From an uncultured Nitrospira sp. (GTDB lineage: Bacteria > Nitrospirota > Nitrospiria > Nitrospirales > Nitrospiraceae): DNA of 64,000 nucleotides. The notes beneath the pieces are model-generated. The model was not told the DNA's origin and did not search any database. It saw nothing but the letters and a program-made list of their open reading frames with translations. The DNA lies in assembly GCA_902500785.1 (NCBI GenBank), contig CABVRW010000002.1:1-64000 (forward strand). The letters run 5' to 3'. Positions 44,101 to 51,442 of the stretch are shown here, in pieces; position 1 is the stretch's first letter, and each line of letters opens with the position of its first letter. The position numbers were made by a program, and so were the translations under genes.

Positions 44101-46593
44101 TCAGCACCAGGCAGGCGTCTGTGTCCCTGCCTCAGTCCGCCACTGCGGCACCCAGGCGAGGGCCACGAGCTTGATCGTGATATTTGACTTGGTGGGTCGT
44201 AACGACAGGCTGTCCAATTTTTCCGTGAGAGGATCGGTTGCCGCGGCCAGCGCGTCGGCTTCGGCCTTGAATTCCGTCTCAAGCGTCGCCGACTGTTGCT
44301 GCAAGGCCGCCACGTTGTCCTCGGCCTGACTGACGTCTTGTGACTCTTTCATCACACGACCGGCCCCGCGGATCGCCGTGGTCGCCTTGCCGATATTGCC
44401 GGCACTGATCGTCTTCCGTCCGAGAAACGCCCCCAGGATCGTGGCCCCGACGGAGATCGCCGCCTGAAACTGGCTGCTGCGTGATTCAGCCTGCTGTCGG
44501 TCCACCATCTGCTCGGCGCGCCGAATGCGATCCTGCAACGCGGCGATCTTGGGCGCATACTTTTTCCGTAACGCCTCGCTCTGCTGATCACGCTGTTCCC
44601 GACCGGCCTGTTGAAGCCGCACACGAAAGTCACGTTCGGACTCGCCGGGCATCGACATCGCTTTCGTGCTCGGACTGCGAAACAAGTCGACCTGTCGCGT
44701 CCGAAACAGCCAGCCGGACAAATCGGTCTTCCAGCCGTCATACTGCCGGGCCTTGCCGGCCGCAGCCGCGAGGGCGCCGAATTGGGCCACGCTCGCTGGG
44801 TCGCGCTCGAGGTCTGAGAGAGCCACGTCTGCGACCATCGCATGCTCCCAGTCCACCGGCACGGGGCCGTCGGTAATGGGAGCCAACAGGGTGATGGGCT
44901 CCGTCACATCGACCGCGGCCTTGCTGTCCGCAACCCGCACCTCAGCCACCCCCAACACCATCGGCTGATAGACGAGGCTCTGACCCTCCGGTTGTCGCCC
45001 CCGTACCGGCACAAAATATTGCGGCACCTCAGGTGGCAACAGGGGACGTTGGGACTGGTGGGATGCGGACGCGGTCACGGCTGCGCCTTCTGATCTGCCT
45101 GCCTCCACGGGCACCCCTCGCTTGAGAGGGTCCATCAGTTGCTTGATTTGCGTCCGCGTGAGGGGGCCACGGAGGTAGGAGAGCGTCCAGCGGGTCTGAA
45201 ACACTTCCGGCGCATCTTCATGCACATTGTTCAAGAGGAACACGCGGTTCCCGAGTCCGGCCAGCAGCTGCTCCATCTGCTGACGATCGAATCTCTTGCC
45301 GCTGCTGGCAGCCGCGCCTTCCAACCCCTCTATCACGCGGGCCTTGTCGCGCTCCGTCTGCAAGCGGCCGATAAACCAAGTGCCGGTATTGGCAAGGCCC
45401 TTGTAATCGAGATCGACCGGGTTCTGCGTGGCCAGCACGACGCCCAGCCCGAAGGCGCGCGCCTGCTTGAGCAATGTCAGCAACGGCGCTTTCGACGGAG
45501 GATTGGCGACAGGGGGAAAGTACCCGAAAATCTCATCCATATAGAGAAGGGCGCGCAGACTCGTGGTGCCCGATTGGGCACGCACCCATCCCACAATCTG
45601 GTTCAGAAGCAAGGACACGAAGAACATACGCTCGGCATCGTTCAAATGGGCGATGGAAAAAATCGCGATGCGCGGTTTCCCCGAAGGCCCATAGAGCATC
45701 CGCCCGACATCCAGCGCCTCTCCTTCCATCCAGGCGGCAAAGCCCGGAGCCGCCAGCAGATTATTCAATTGCATAGCCAAGGCAAACCGTTCCTTTGACG
45801 GGAAAAACGATTCCACATCGAGCACCCCGACCTTGGCCATGGGAGGAGTTTGGATTTGATGAATGAGGCTCGCCAAATCGAGATCCTGCCCCTTCCGCCA
45901 GGCGCTGTCTAAAATCGACGACAGAAGAATATGGTCACGGCTCTGGATCGGGTCGGCCGGCAGACCGACGAGCCCCAATAGACTGATGACCGTCGTGCCG
46001 ATACGTTCACGCAACAACTCGGCATCATCACGCATCTCCAGGGGGGGCGCCGCGAAGGATTTCAGAATCGATACCGGCAGACCGGCATTGCTTCCCGGTG
46101 TATACACGACACGGTCTGCCGCATCCCGCAATTTCTGAATACGCTCTCCGCTCTGGCCCCACTCGCCGAGCCCCTTCTCCCACAATCCCGCCTGCTGCGC
46201 GGCAAAATCTGCGGCGGATAGGCCTTTCTTGCGCGCGTCGTCCTCGTTGATCCAGGGCGCAAAGTCTTCGCCCCGGAGTTGAGGAAAGGTCAAGAGGAGG
46301 TTGGCGAGGTCTCCCTTCGGATCGATGACGATGGCAGGAATCCCGTCGATAGCGGCTTCTTCCAACAACCCGACGCAGAGGCCGGTCTTGCCGCTCCCGG
46401 TCATGCCCACGCAGACCGCGTGCGTCACCAGATCTTTCGAGTCGTAGAGCAACCAGCCGGGCTTGGCCTGCTTGGCAGCGAGATCATACGGACGGCCGAG
46501 GTAAAAGACCCCGAGTTTTTCGAAATCGTGTGCATTAGGCTGTTGGTCGTGTGTCGTGCCCTTGCGCGGCGACGGACGCTTCTTGCTCGACAT
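44101..46593 (-). CDS. HerA-like/DUF87-type ATP-binding protein with C-terminal coiled coil
   Basis: 830-residue P-loop ATPase of the FtsK/HerA superfamily. Walker A GMTGSGKTGLCVGLLEE lies near residues 62-78, with AIVIDPKGDLANLLL after it, Walker B in LRALLYMDEIFGYFPP and the ATQNPVDLDYKGLANTGTWF segment typical of HerA-like proteins. The C-terminal third contains a long charged coiled coil (REQRDQQSEALRKKYAPKIA and on), a hydrophobic alanine-glycine stretch (ISVGATILGAFLG) and a second coil. The role is unknown; such proteins often act in DNA or protein translocation. It is convergent with the patatin fusion, 42 bases apart. Confidence 0.85.
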   Translation of the reverse strand: MSSKKRPSPRKGTTHDQQPNAHDFEKLGVFYLGRPYDLAAKQAKPGWLLYDSKDLVTHAVCVGMTGSGKTGLCVGLLEEAAIDGIPAIVIDPKGDLANLLLTFPQLRGEDFAPWINEDDARKKGLSAADFAAQQAGLWEKGLGEWGQSGERIQKLRDAADRVVYTPGSNAGLPVSILKSFAAPPLEMRDDAELLRERIGTTVISLLGLVGLPADPIQSRDHILLSSILDSAWRKGQDLDLASLIHQIQTPPMAKVGVLDVESFFPSKERFALAMQLNNLLAAPGFAAWMEGEALDVGRMLYGPSGKPRIAIFSIAHLNDAERMFFVSLLLNQIVGWVRAQSGTTSLRALLYMDEIFGYFPPVANPPSKAPLLTLLKQARAFGLGVVLATQNPVDLDYKGLANTGTWFIGRLQTERDKARVIEGLEGAAASSGKRFDRQQMEQLLAGLGNRVFLLNNVHEDAPEVFQTRWTLSYLRGPLTRTQIKQLMDPLKRGVPVEAGRSEGAAVTASASHQSQRPLLPPEVPQYFVPVRGRQPEGQSLVYQPMVLGVAEVRVADSKAAVDVTEPITLLAPITDGPVPVDWEHAMVADVALSDLERDPASVAQFGALAAAAGKARQYDGWKTDLSGWLFRTRQVDLFRSPSTKAMSMPGESERDFRVRLQQAGREQRDQQSEALRKKYAPKIAALQDRIRRAEQMVDRQQAESRSSQFQAAISVGATILGAFLGRKTISAGNIGKATTAIRGAGRVMKESQDVSQAEDNVAALQQQSATLETEFKAEADALAAATDPLTEKLDSLSLRPTKSNITIKLVALAWVPQWRTEAGTQTPAWC

Positions 46594-46828
46594 AGGCTCC
46601 CCCGGTCAGACAGAAATCATTGGTATGGCATGGCGAAAGACGGGTGCATTGTATGATCCGCTGACTGGCTCCGCAAGCGCCCTTCTCCGTTAGCCCTCCC
46701 GCGACGACGCGGGTCATATGTCACCCAGGCTAGGGGTCTCACTAGTGCCGTTTACCGGGTGAAATTCATACAGTCACATCGACAGGTGGACCAAATTAGT
46801 ACAGATCAACAGAAGAGGGGGAGCCGTC

Positions 46829-47098
46829 ATGACAAGGTCTTGGGTATTCGGAGTCGCGCTGGTGCTCGCAGGCTGTGGACCGCACTACACCATTCCCAAT
46901 TATGAGACGAACGAAATAGAAAAAGTCATTTCGAGCGGCCGATCTCCTCAGGGTTGTATAGAAAACCTGAAGGAAGACGCCAAAGAACTCCGTGTCGACG
47001 TCCGATTGGTCGATGTGCAGCACCTCCCTTCATCGGGGCCGATTTCCTGGATCTATTCGAACAGTTACACCTGCACGGGCAAGGTCTACAACAAATAA
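46829..47098 (+). CDS. Small predicted lipoprotein at the head of the polyene-like cluster
   Basis: 89 residues with signal MTRSWVFGVALVLAGC and a clear lipobox (LAGC). A GAGGGGGAG ribosome site precedes the ATG. The mature part has two further cysteines (GCIENL and YTCTGKVYNK) that could form a disulfide. No family recognised. Only seven bases separate it from the deacetylase gene, so it is probably the first gene of the long operon that continues to at least 59086. Confidence 0.75.
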   Translation: MTRSWVFGVALVLAGCGPHYTIPNYETNEIEKVISSGRSPQGCIENLKEDAKELRVDVRLVDVQHLPSSGPISWIYSNSYTCTGKVYNK

Positions 47099-47105
47099 GG
47101 GATGG

Positions 47106-47933
47106 ATGGCCGTGAACAGCGCCACGATCAGCGCGCAAACAGGGGGAGCGAGGAATGACTCGACGGCGGCGACGCTCGACTCCCCTCTCACCCTGCGCTT
47201 TGTGTTGACGTTCGATGACGGCCCCCACGCCAACACCGCCCACGTGTTACGGCAACTGGCGCGCAACCCGGTGCAGCCGGATATCAAGGCAATCTTTTTC
47301 GTGCAGACCAGACACCCGGGGGGCGGGGGGACGCCGGAAGGTCGCTCCATGCTTTCCATCGAACAGAGCGAAGGGCATCTATTGGGCCTGCACACCGGCA
47401 CGTCGCGACATGTCAGCCATACCGGAATGTCATCCGTCGACCTCGATCGTTCTCTCCGCGACGGGAAAGAAGACCTCTATGGCATTACCGGTCGATTCCC
47501 CTTGCTGGTCAGGCCTCCCTATTGGCTATATAGCCCATCCACGCTGAATAGCTACGGACGACACAGACTCCACATGCTGTTGTCGGACCTGAAAGCCTTC
47601 GACGGAGTGAATTGGGGGAACCATCTGTTTCGACGATGGAATTTTCGGTCCCAACTGGCAGGCCTACGAACCCGGTTCATGCGGGATGGCCTGCCGGTGA
47701 TGAATCACACCATTCCCATCGTCGTGACGTTTCACGATACGAACGCCTATACGGCCGGCCATGTGAGTGAGTACCTCGGCCTGCTGATCGAAGAGGCCGG
47801 CCGATTGGGTCTCCCGCTGCACCACAAACCATTTTTTGACTCAACCCAAGACCTGTCGGAGGTCGGACTCCGGCGGGCCGTTCAGCACCCTACACTCTCT
47901 CATCGTCCCAACGTGCTCCTTGAGGCGCCGTAA
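47106..47933 (+). CDS. Polysaccharide deacetylase (NodB-like), cytoplasmic or unsignalled
   Basis: 275 residues from ATG 47106, about five bases after AAGGGA. Carbohydrate esterase 4 motifs are complete: FVLTFDDGPHANTAHVL (both aspartates), GLHTGTSRHVSH (metal His pair), LVRPPYWLYS and IVVTFHDTN. No signal peptide is evident, unlike the deacetylase at 21116. The acyl carrier protein gene starts one base after its stop, so it belongs to the cluster. I infer that it removes acetyl or similar groups from a sugar that the cluster's glycosyltransferase adds; the substrate is not known. Confidence 0.85.
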   Translation: MAVNSATISAQTGGARNDSTAATLDSPLTLRFVLTFDDGPHANTAHVLRQLARNPVQPDIKAIFFVQTRHPGGGGTPEGRSMLSIEQSEGHLLGLHTGTSRHVSHTGMSSVDLDRSLRDGKEDLYGITGRFPLLVRPPYWLYSPSTLNSYGRHRLHMLLSDLKAFDGVNWGNHLFRRWNFRSQLAGLRTRFMRDGLPVMNHTIPIVVTFHDTNAYTAGHVSEYLGLLIEEAGRLGLPLHHKPFFDSTQDLSEVGLRRAVQHPTLSHRPNVLLEAP

Positions 47934-47934
47934 T

Positions 47935-48216
47935 ATGACAACGCCGTCAAAAACGAGTCTGGCTACCGAGAGCAATCTGGAACGGGATGTGGCGAAACTG
48001 CTCGTGGACTCGCTCCGATTGGAGATGCAGCCTGAGCACATCGACCCTTCCGCGGCTCTCTTCGGCGACGGGTTAGGCTTGGACTCGATCGACATGTTGG
48101 AGATCGCCCTGGTGGTATCCAAACGATATGGAGTCGAACTGCGCTCGGAAAATCGTGCAGCCTTCGGCTCGCTCCGGGCCTTAGCGGCCCACATTGCCGG
48201 GAACCGCACCAAATGA
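47935..48216 (+). CDS. Acyl carrier protein of polyene-like cluster
   Basis: 93 residues, an acidic four-helix ACP. Ser51 in GLGLDSIDMLEIALVV is the phosphopantetheine attachment site. Such ACPs hold the growing chain between ketosynthase, reductase and dehydratase in type II systems. In aryl polyene clusters two ACPs (ApeE, ApeF) are usual; only one is visible here. Its stop overlaps the start of the ligase gene (ATGA). Confidence 0.93.
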   Translation: MTTPSKTSLATESNLERDVAKLLVDSLRLEMQPEHIDPSAALFGDGLGLDSIDMLEIALVVSKRYGVELRSENRAAFGSLRALAAHIAGNRTK

Positions 48217-49637
48217 TGCGTTCAATGGACAGCAGGACAGCCACAGCCCCTCCCGTCCGACGGGAGTATGGCCGCCGCCGCCCGGACCCATCCGTCTTCC
48301 CCTTGCTGACCCATCGATCACCCGGTGACACCGTGGCATGGCATCAGGACCGCGCCTACTCCAGGCAGGAATTCCTTCGATCGGTTCAGGCCCTGGCCTT
48401 ACGGCTTCCGGCCAAACGATACGCGATCAACCTCTGTCGAAACCGATACCATTTTGCCGTGGGTTTCGCGGCTGCCTTGCTTGCCCGGCAAATCAGCCTC
48501 ATGCCGACCTGCCGCGCCGCCGAACCCCTGCAGCAACTGTCTCAACGGTATCCCGAGGCCTATCTCCTCACCGATCACGATGAGATCGAGAGCGGGTTGC
48601 CTCGGTTTATGATGACCGACGTCATCGAGGACGATGCGAGGCCCGCCGACAATCCGGCCATTCCGGCCGATCGGATCGCCGCCATTGTCTTCACTTCCGG
48701 CAGCAGCGGCATTCCCCGCGCCCACGCCAAGAGCTGGGGGTCCCTGGTCATGGGAGCCCAGGCACTCGGCAAGCAATTCGACCTGTCCACCAGTCCGAGC
48801 AGAATCGTCGTGGGCACTGTTCCCCCGCAGCATATGTACGGATTGGAAACGACGATCATGGTGCCGCTCCAGTTGGGCTGGAGTATTCACGCCGGCAACT
48901 CCGTGCTGCCTGCCGATATCAGAGCCGACCTTGAACGGCTGGCGACGCCGGCTTGGTTGATGACCACTCCTTTCCATCTCAAGGCGTATATCAGCGAGCG
49001 GGTGAATTTGCCGGGTCTCGAAGGGATTATTTCCGCCACCATGCCCTTGAGCCGCTCACTCGCGCAGGAGGCCGAACGCCTCTGGCAGTCGCCCGTGCAT
49101 GAAATATACGGCTGTACGGAAGGCGGCATGCTGGCCTCCCGACGCGCGACGGCCGGAGACCTCTGGAGCCTCTGTCATAATTTGCGAATGAAACAGGAGG
49201 GGGACGTCAGCTGGGTGACCGGCGGACATGTGGGCGCATGGCTGCAATTGACGGACCGCATCCGCATCCACGACCGACGGGAATTCATCTTACTGGGTCC
49301 GAGTTACGACCTGGTGAAGGTGGCCGGGAAGCGCGCTTCTTTGGCAGCGCTGAATGCCGCCCTGAACCGTGTGGAGGGGGTGTTGGACGGAGCGTTTTAT
49401 TGGCCTGATCAAGGACGATCCGGACAGGGGCGATTGTGCGCCTTCGTGGTGGCGCCCGGGGTCACCCCGGCCGCCATCCTTGCCGATCTCCGCCGACGCA
49501 TTGATCCGGTGTTCCTTCCTCGCCCGATTTACCTGGTCTCTTCATTGCCCAGAAACACCACAGGGAAGCTTCCTCATGAGCAGTTGGAAGCCTTCGCCGG
49601 CCGCATCATGCATCCGGACCGACCGTTGCGAGGGTAA
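48213..49637 (+). CDS. AMP-dependent acyl-ACP/CoA ligase (ApeH-like)
   Basis: 474 residues of the ANL adenylation superfamily; ATG 48213 overlaps the ACP stop, ATG 48225 is possible. Core motifs: FTSGSSGIPRAHAKSW (P-loop A3), YGCTEGGML (A5), LTDRIRIHDRREFILLGPSY (A7) and PRNTTGKLPHEQLEAF with the A10 lysine. The protein is shorter at the N-terminus than typical acyl-CoA synthetases. In aryl polyene clusters such a ligase loads an aromatic starter acid onto the ACP; the substrate here cannot be read. The next start overlaps its stop. Confidence 0.88.
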   Translation: MMRSMDSRTATAPPVRREYGRRRPDPSVFPLLTHRSPGDTVAWHQDRAYSRQEFLRSVQALALRLPAKRYAINLCRNRYHFAVGFAAALLARQISLMPTCRAAEPLQQLSQRYPEAYLLTDHDEIESGLPRFMMTDVIEDDARPADNPAIPADRIAAIVFTSGSSGIPRAHAKSWGSLVMGAQALGKQFDLSTSPSRIVVGTVPPQHMYGLETTIMVPLQLGWSIHAGNSVLPADIRADLERLATPAWLMTTPFHLKAYISERVNLPGLEGIISATMPLSRSLAQEAERLWQSPVHEIYGCTEGGMLASRRATAGDLWSLCHNLRMKQEGDVSWVTGGHVGAWLQLTDRIRIHDRREFILLGPSYDLVKVAGKRASLAALNAALNRVEGVLDGAFYWPDQGRSGQGRLCAFVVAPGVTPAAILADLRRRIDPVFLPRPIYLVSSLPRNTTGKLPHEQLEAFAGRIMHPDRPLRG

Positions 49638-49963
49638 TGATGGAACGAGAGGTGCGAGGATGTATCAGACCGGACCATCCCGCGCTGACCGGTCATTTCC
49701 CCGGCAACCCCATCGTTCCCGGCGTGGTCCTCCTGACCGAACTCACAGCCGCGACGGAACAACTCCTTCACTGGATGCCGGGTCCGCTCGAACTGACCTC
49801 GGTCAAATTCATACGCCTCCTGCGCCCAAACGAACCATTCACCATCCTCCTGACCGAACGAGTGGAAGGGGAAGTGTCCTTTACGGTCCTACGCGACCAG
49901 CTCCGCATCGCGGCCGGCACCCTTCGACGATCCGAGCCGCGCGTCAGACAGGACCGGTCGTGA
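49637..49963 (+). CDS. FabZ/ApeI-like 3-hydroxyacyl-ACP dehydratase
   Basis: 108 residues, a single hotdog domain. HFPGNPIVPGVVLLTEL contains the catalytic histidine of FabA/FabZ-type dehydratases and is the strongest sign. The C-terminal half is short. In ape clusters ApeI and ApeP form paired dehydratases; this is the likely ApeI counterpart, with the 55738 gene as the other partner. The starts at 49637 and 49640 are both possible. The stop overlaps the GTG of the acyltransferase gene. Confidence 0.85.
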   Translation: MMEREVRGCIRPDHPALTGHFPGNPIVPGVVLLTELTAATEQLLHWMPGPLELTSVKFIRLLRPNEPFTILLTERVEGEVSFTVLRDQLRIAAGTLRRSEPRVRQDRS

Positions 49964-50874
49964 GCACGAGATGGCTCACCCAGCCGGAACGAGGCAACCG
50001 CGCCTTGATCCGGCTCATTACCTGGATGACCCTTCGGTTGGGACGGCCCGTGACGCGCTGCTTCCTGTACCCCATTTGCCTGTACTTCGTCCTGTTTTCC
50101 GGGGGAACACAACGTATTTCGCGGGACTACTTACGACGCATTCTCGGGCGTCCGCCCCACTGGCGTGACGTCTTTCGTCATTACCATGCCTTTGCCTCGA
50201 CCATTCATGATCGGGTCTATCTGCTGTCAGGACGGCATGGCTACTTCGATATTCATATCGAAGGCGCCACGACGCTTCAGACGGTTCTCCAACAGAAACG
50301 CGGGTGCATTCTGTTGGGCTCCCATCTCGGAAGTTTCGAAGTGCTGCGCGCACATGGCCTGTTCGCCCAGCAGTTACCGATCAGCGTGGTCATGCATGAA
50401 GCGGCGGCGTCCAACCTGAATGCGGTGCTGCATAGTCTTCATCCTGAGATTCGCGAGCGAATCATTCCGCCCGGCACGGCAAATACGATGCTCGCGGTCA
50501 AGGAACGGCTGGACCGAGGGGAACTGATCGGCATCCTCGGGGACCGCGTGTTGGGCGATGAACGGACGACGACCTGTGAGTTTCTCGGCGAGCCCCGATT
50601 GTTTCCCGAAGGGCCATTTTTGCTGGCGGGGTTGCTCCAAGTCCCGATCGTGATGTTTTTCGGTCTGTACCAGGGAGGCAAGCAGTACGACATTCATTTC
50701 GAGTTGCTCACCAGTTCCATCTCCCTGAACCGTGACCGGAGGTCGGAGGAGCTTCGCCCCTGGATCGAGCGGTATGTGAGTCGCTTGGAACATTACTGCC
50801 GACTGTCTCCTTACAACTGGTTTAATTTTTATGACATGCCAGACGACGTGGGTTCGTCCCCTTCTCATGTGTAG
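49960..50874 (+). CDS. LpxL/HtrB-like lipid A acyltransferase-family protein
   Basis: 304 residues of the lysophospholipid acyltransferase superfamily, GTG start at 49960 overlapping the previous stop. An N-terminal hydrophobic helix (about 20-45) anchors it. The catalytic HX4E motif is seen in LLGSHLGSFEVLRAHG, with VVMHEAAASNLNAVLHSL, GILGDRVLGDE and FPEGPFLLAGLLQVPI after it. In ape clusters such a protein is expected to transfer an acyl group to the final lipid-linked product. Acceptor and donor are inferred only. Confidence 0.88.
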   Translation: MSTRWLTQPERGNRALIRLITWMTLRLGRPVTRCFLYPICLYFVLFSGGTQRISRDYLRRILGRPPHWRDVFRHYHAFASTIHDRVYLLSGRHGYFDIHIEGATTLQTVLQQKRGCILLGSHLGSFEVLRAHGLFAQQLPISVVMHEAAASNLNAVLHSLHPEIRERIIPPGTANTMLAVKERLDRGELIGILGDRVLGDERTTTCEFLGEPRLFPEGPFLLAGLLQVPIVMFFGLYQGGKQYDIHFELLTSSISLNRDRRSEELRPWIERYVSRLEHYCRLSPYNWFNFYDMPDDVGSSPSHV

Positions 50875-51442
50875 CCTCCTCTGCGGTCCTCTGGCTTGGT
50901 CGGCCGCCGCTGCCGGCGAGCAGCGCGATTCGCAACCGAGGGACGTACCCAGCCTGATGACCATGATGGCGAAGGTCGCATCCCGTGAGGATCCCTTTAC
51001 CGAAACCAAGACCGTGGCGATGCTGATCCGACCATTGGTCCTGAAAGGCACCCTGGCCTATACCCGTCCGGACCGCGTGGAAAAACATGTCCTTCAACCC
51101 TATGAGGAGCACCTCGTCGTGCAGGGCGACCACCTCACTCTCTCCAATCAGGAGGGCACGAAACGCATTGCGGTCAAGAGCCATCCCTTGATCTGGTCGT
51201 TCGTCGAGGCCATTCGCGCCAGCCTGGCCGGTGAAGTCGCCGTCCTGCGACAGCTGTACCACATCAAGTTCCAAAGTACCGAAGCGGGCTGGACCTTGAC
51301 GCTCCGCCCATTGGATCGGCAGGCGGCCGAACACCTCACCTCCATTACCCTCACGGGCCATGGAGATCACCTCAATACGGTCGACATACGGGAGGCCGGG
51401 GGTGATCGGTCACTGATGCAGATCCATGAGCCGACATCGTGA
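50831..51442 (+). CDS. LolA-like periplasmic lipoprotein carrier of polyene-like cluster
   Basis: 203 residues with a signal peptide (MTCQTTWVRPLLMCSLLCGP, cleavage near SAAAAG). The start at 50831 overlaps the previous gene by 44 bases. The mature part is beta-rich and matches LolA-like proteins in KGTLAYTRPDRVEKHVL, LTLSNQEG and the ending region. LolA-type proteins of ape clusters are thought to carry the hydrophobic product through the periplasm. Next to it lies the MMPL exporter gene, whose GTG start overlaps its stop. Confidence 0.82.
   Translation: MTCQTTWVRPLLMCSLLCGPLAWSAAAAGEQRDSQPRDVPSLMTMMAKVASREDPFTETKTVAMLIRPLVLKGTLAYTRPDRVEKHVLQPYEEHLVVQGDHLTLSNQEGTKRIAVKSHPLIWSFVEAIRASLAGEVAVLRQLYHIKFQSTEAGWTLTLRPLDRQAAEHLTSITLTGHGDHLNTVDIREAGGDRSLMQIHEPTS

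Noticed and set aside
40081-46593. Anti-phage defence island (patatin plus ATPase)
   Set aside because: The genes are convergent, not an operon, and no nuclease, CBASS cyclase, reverse transcriptase or mobile element is near.
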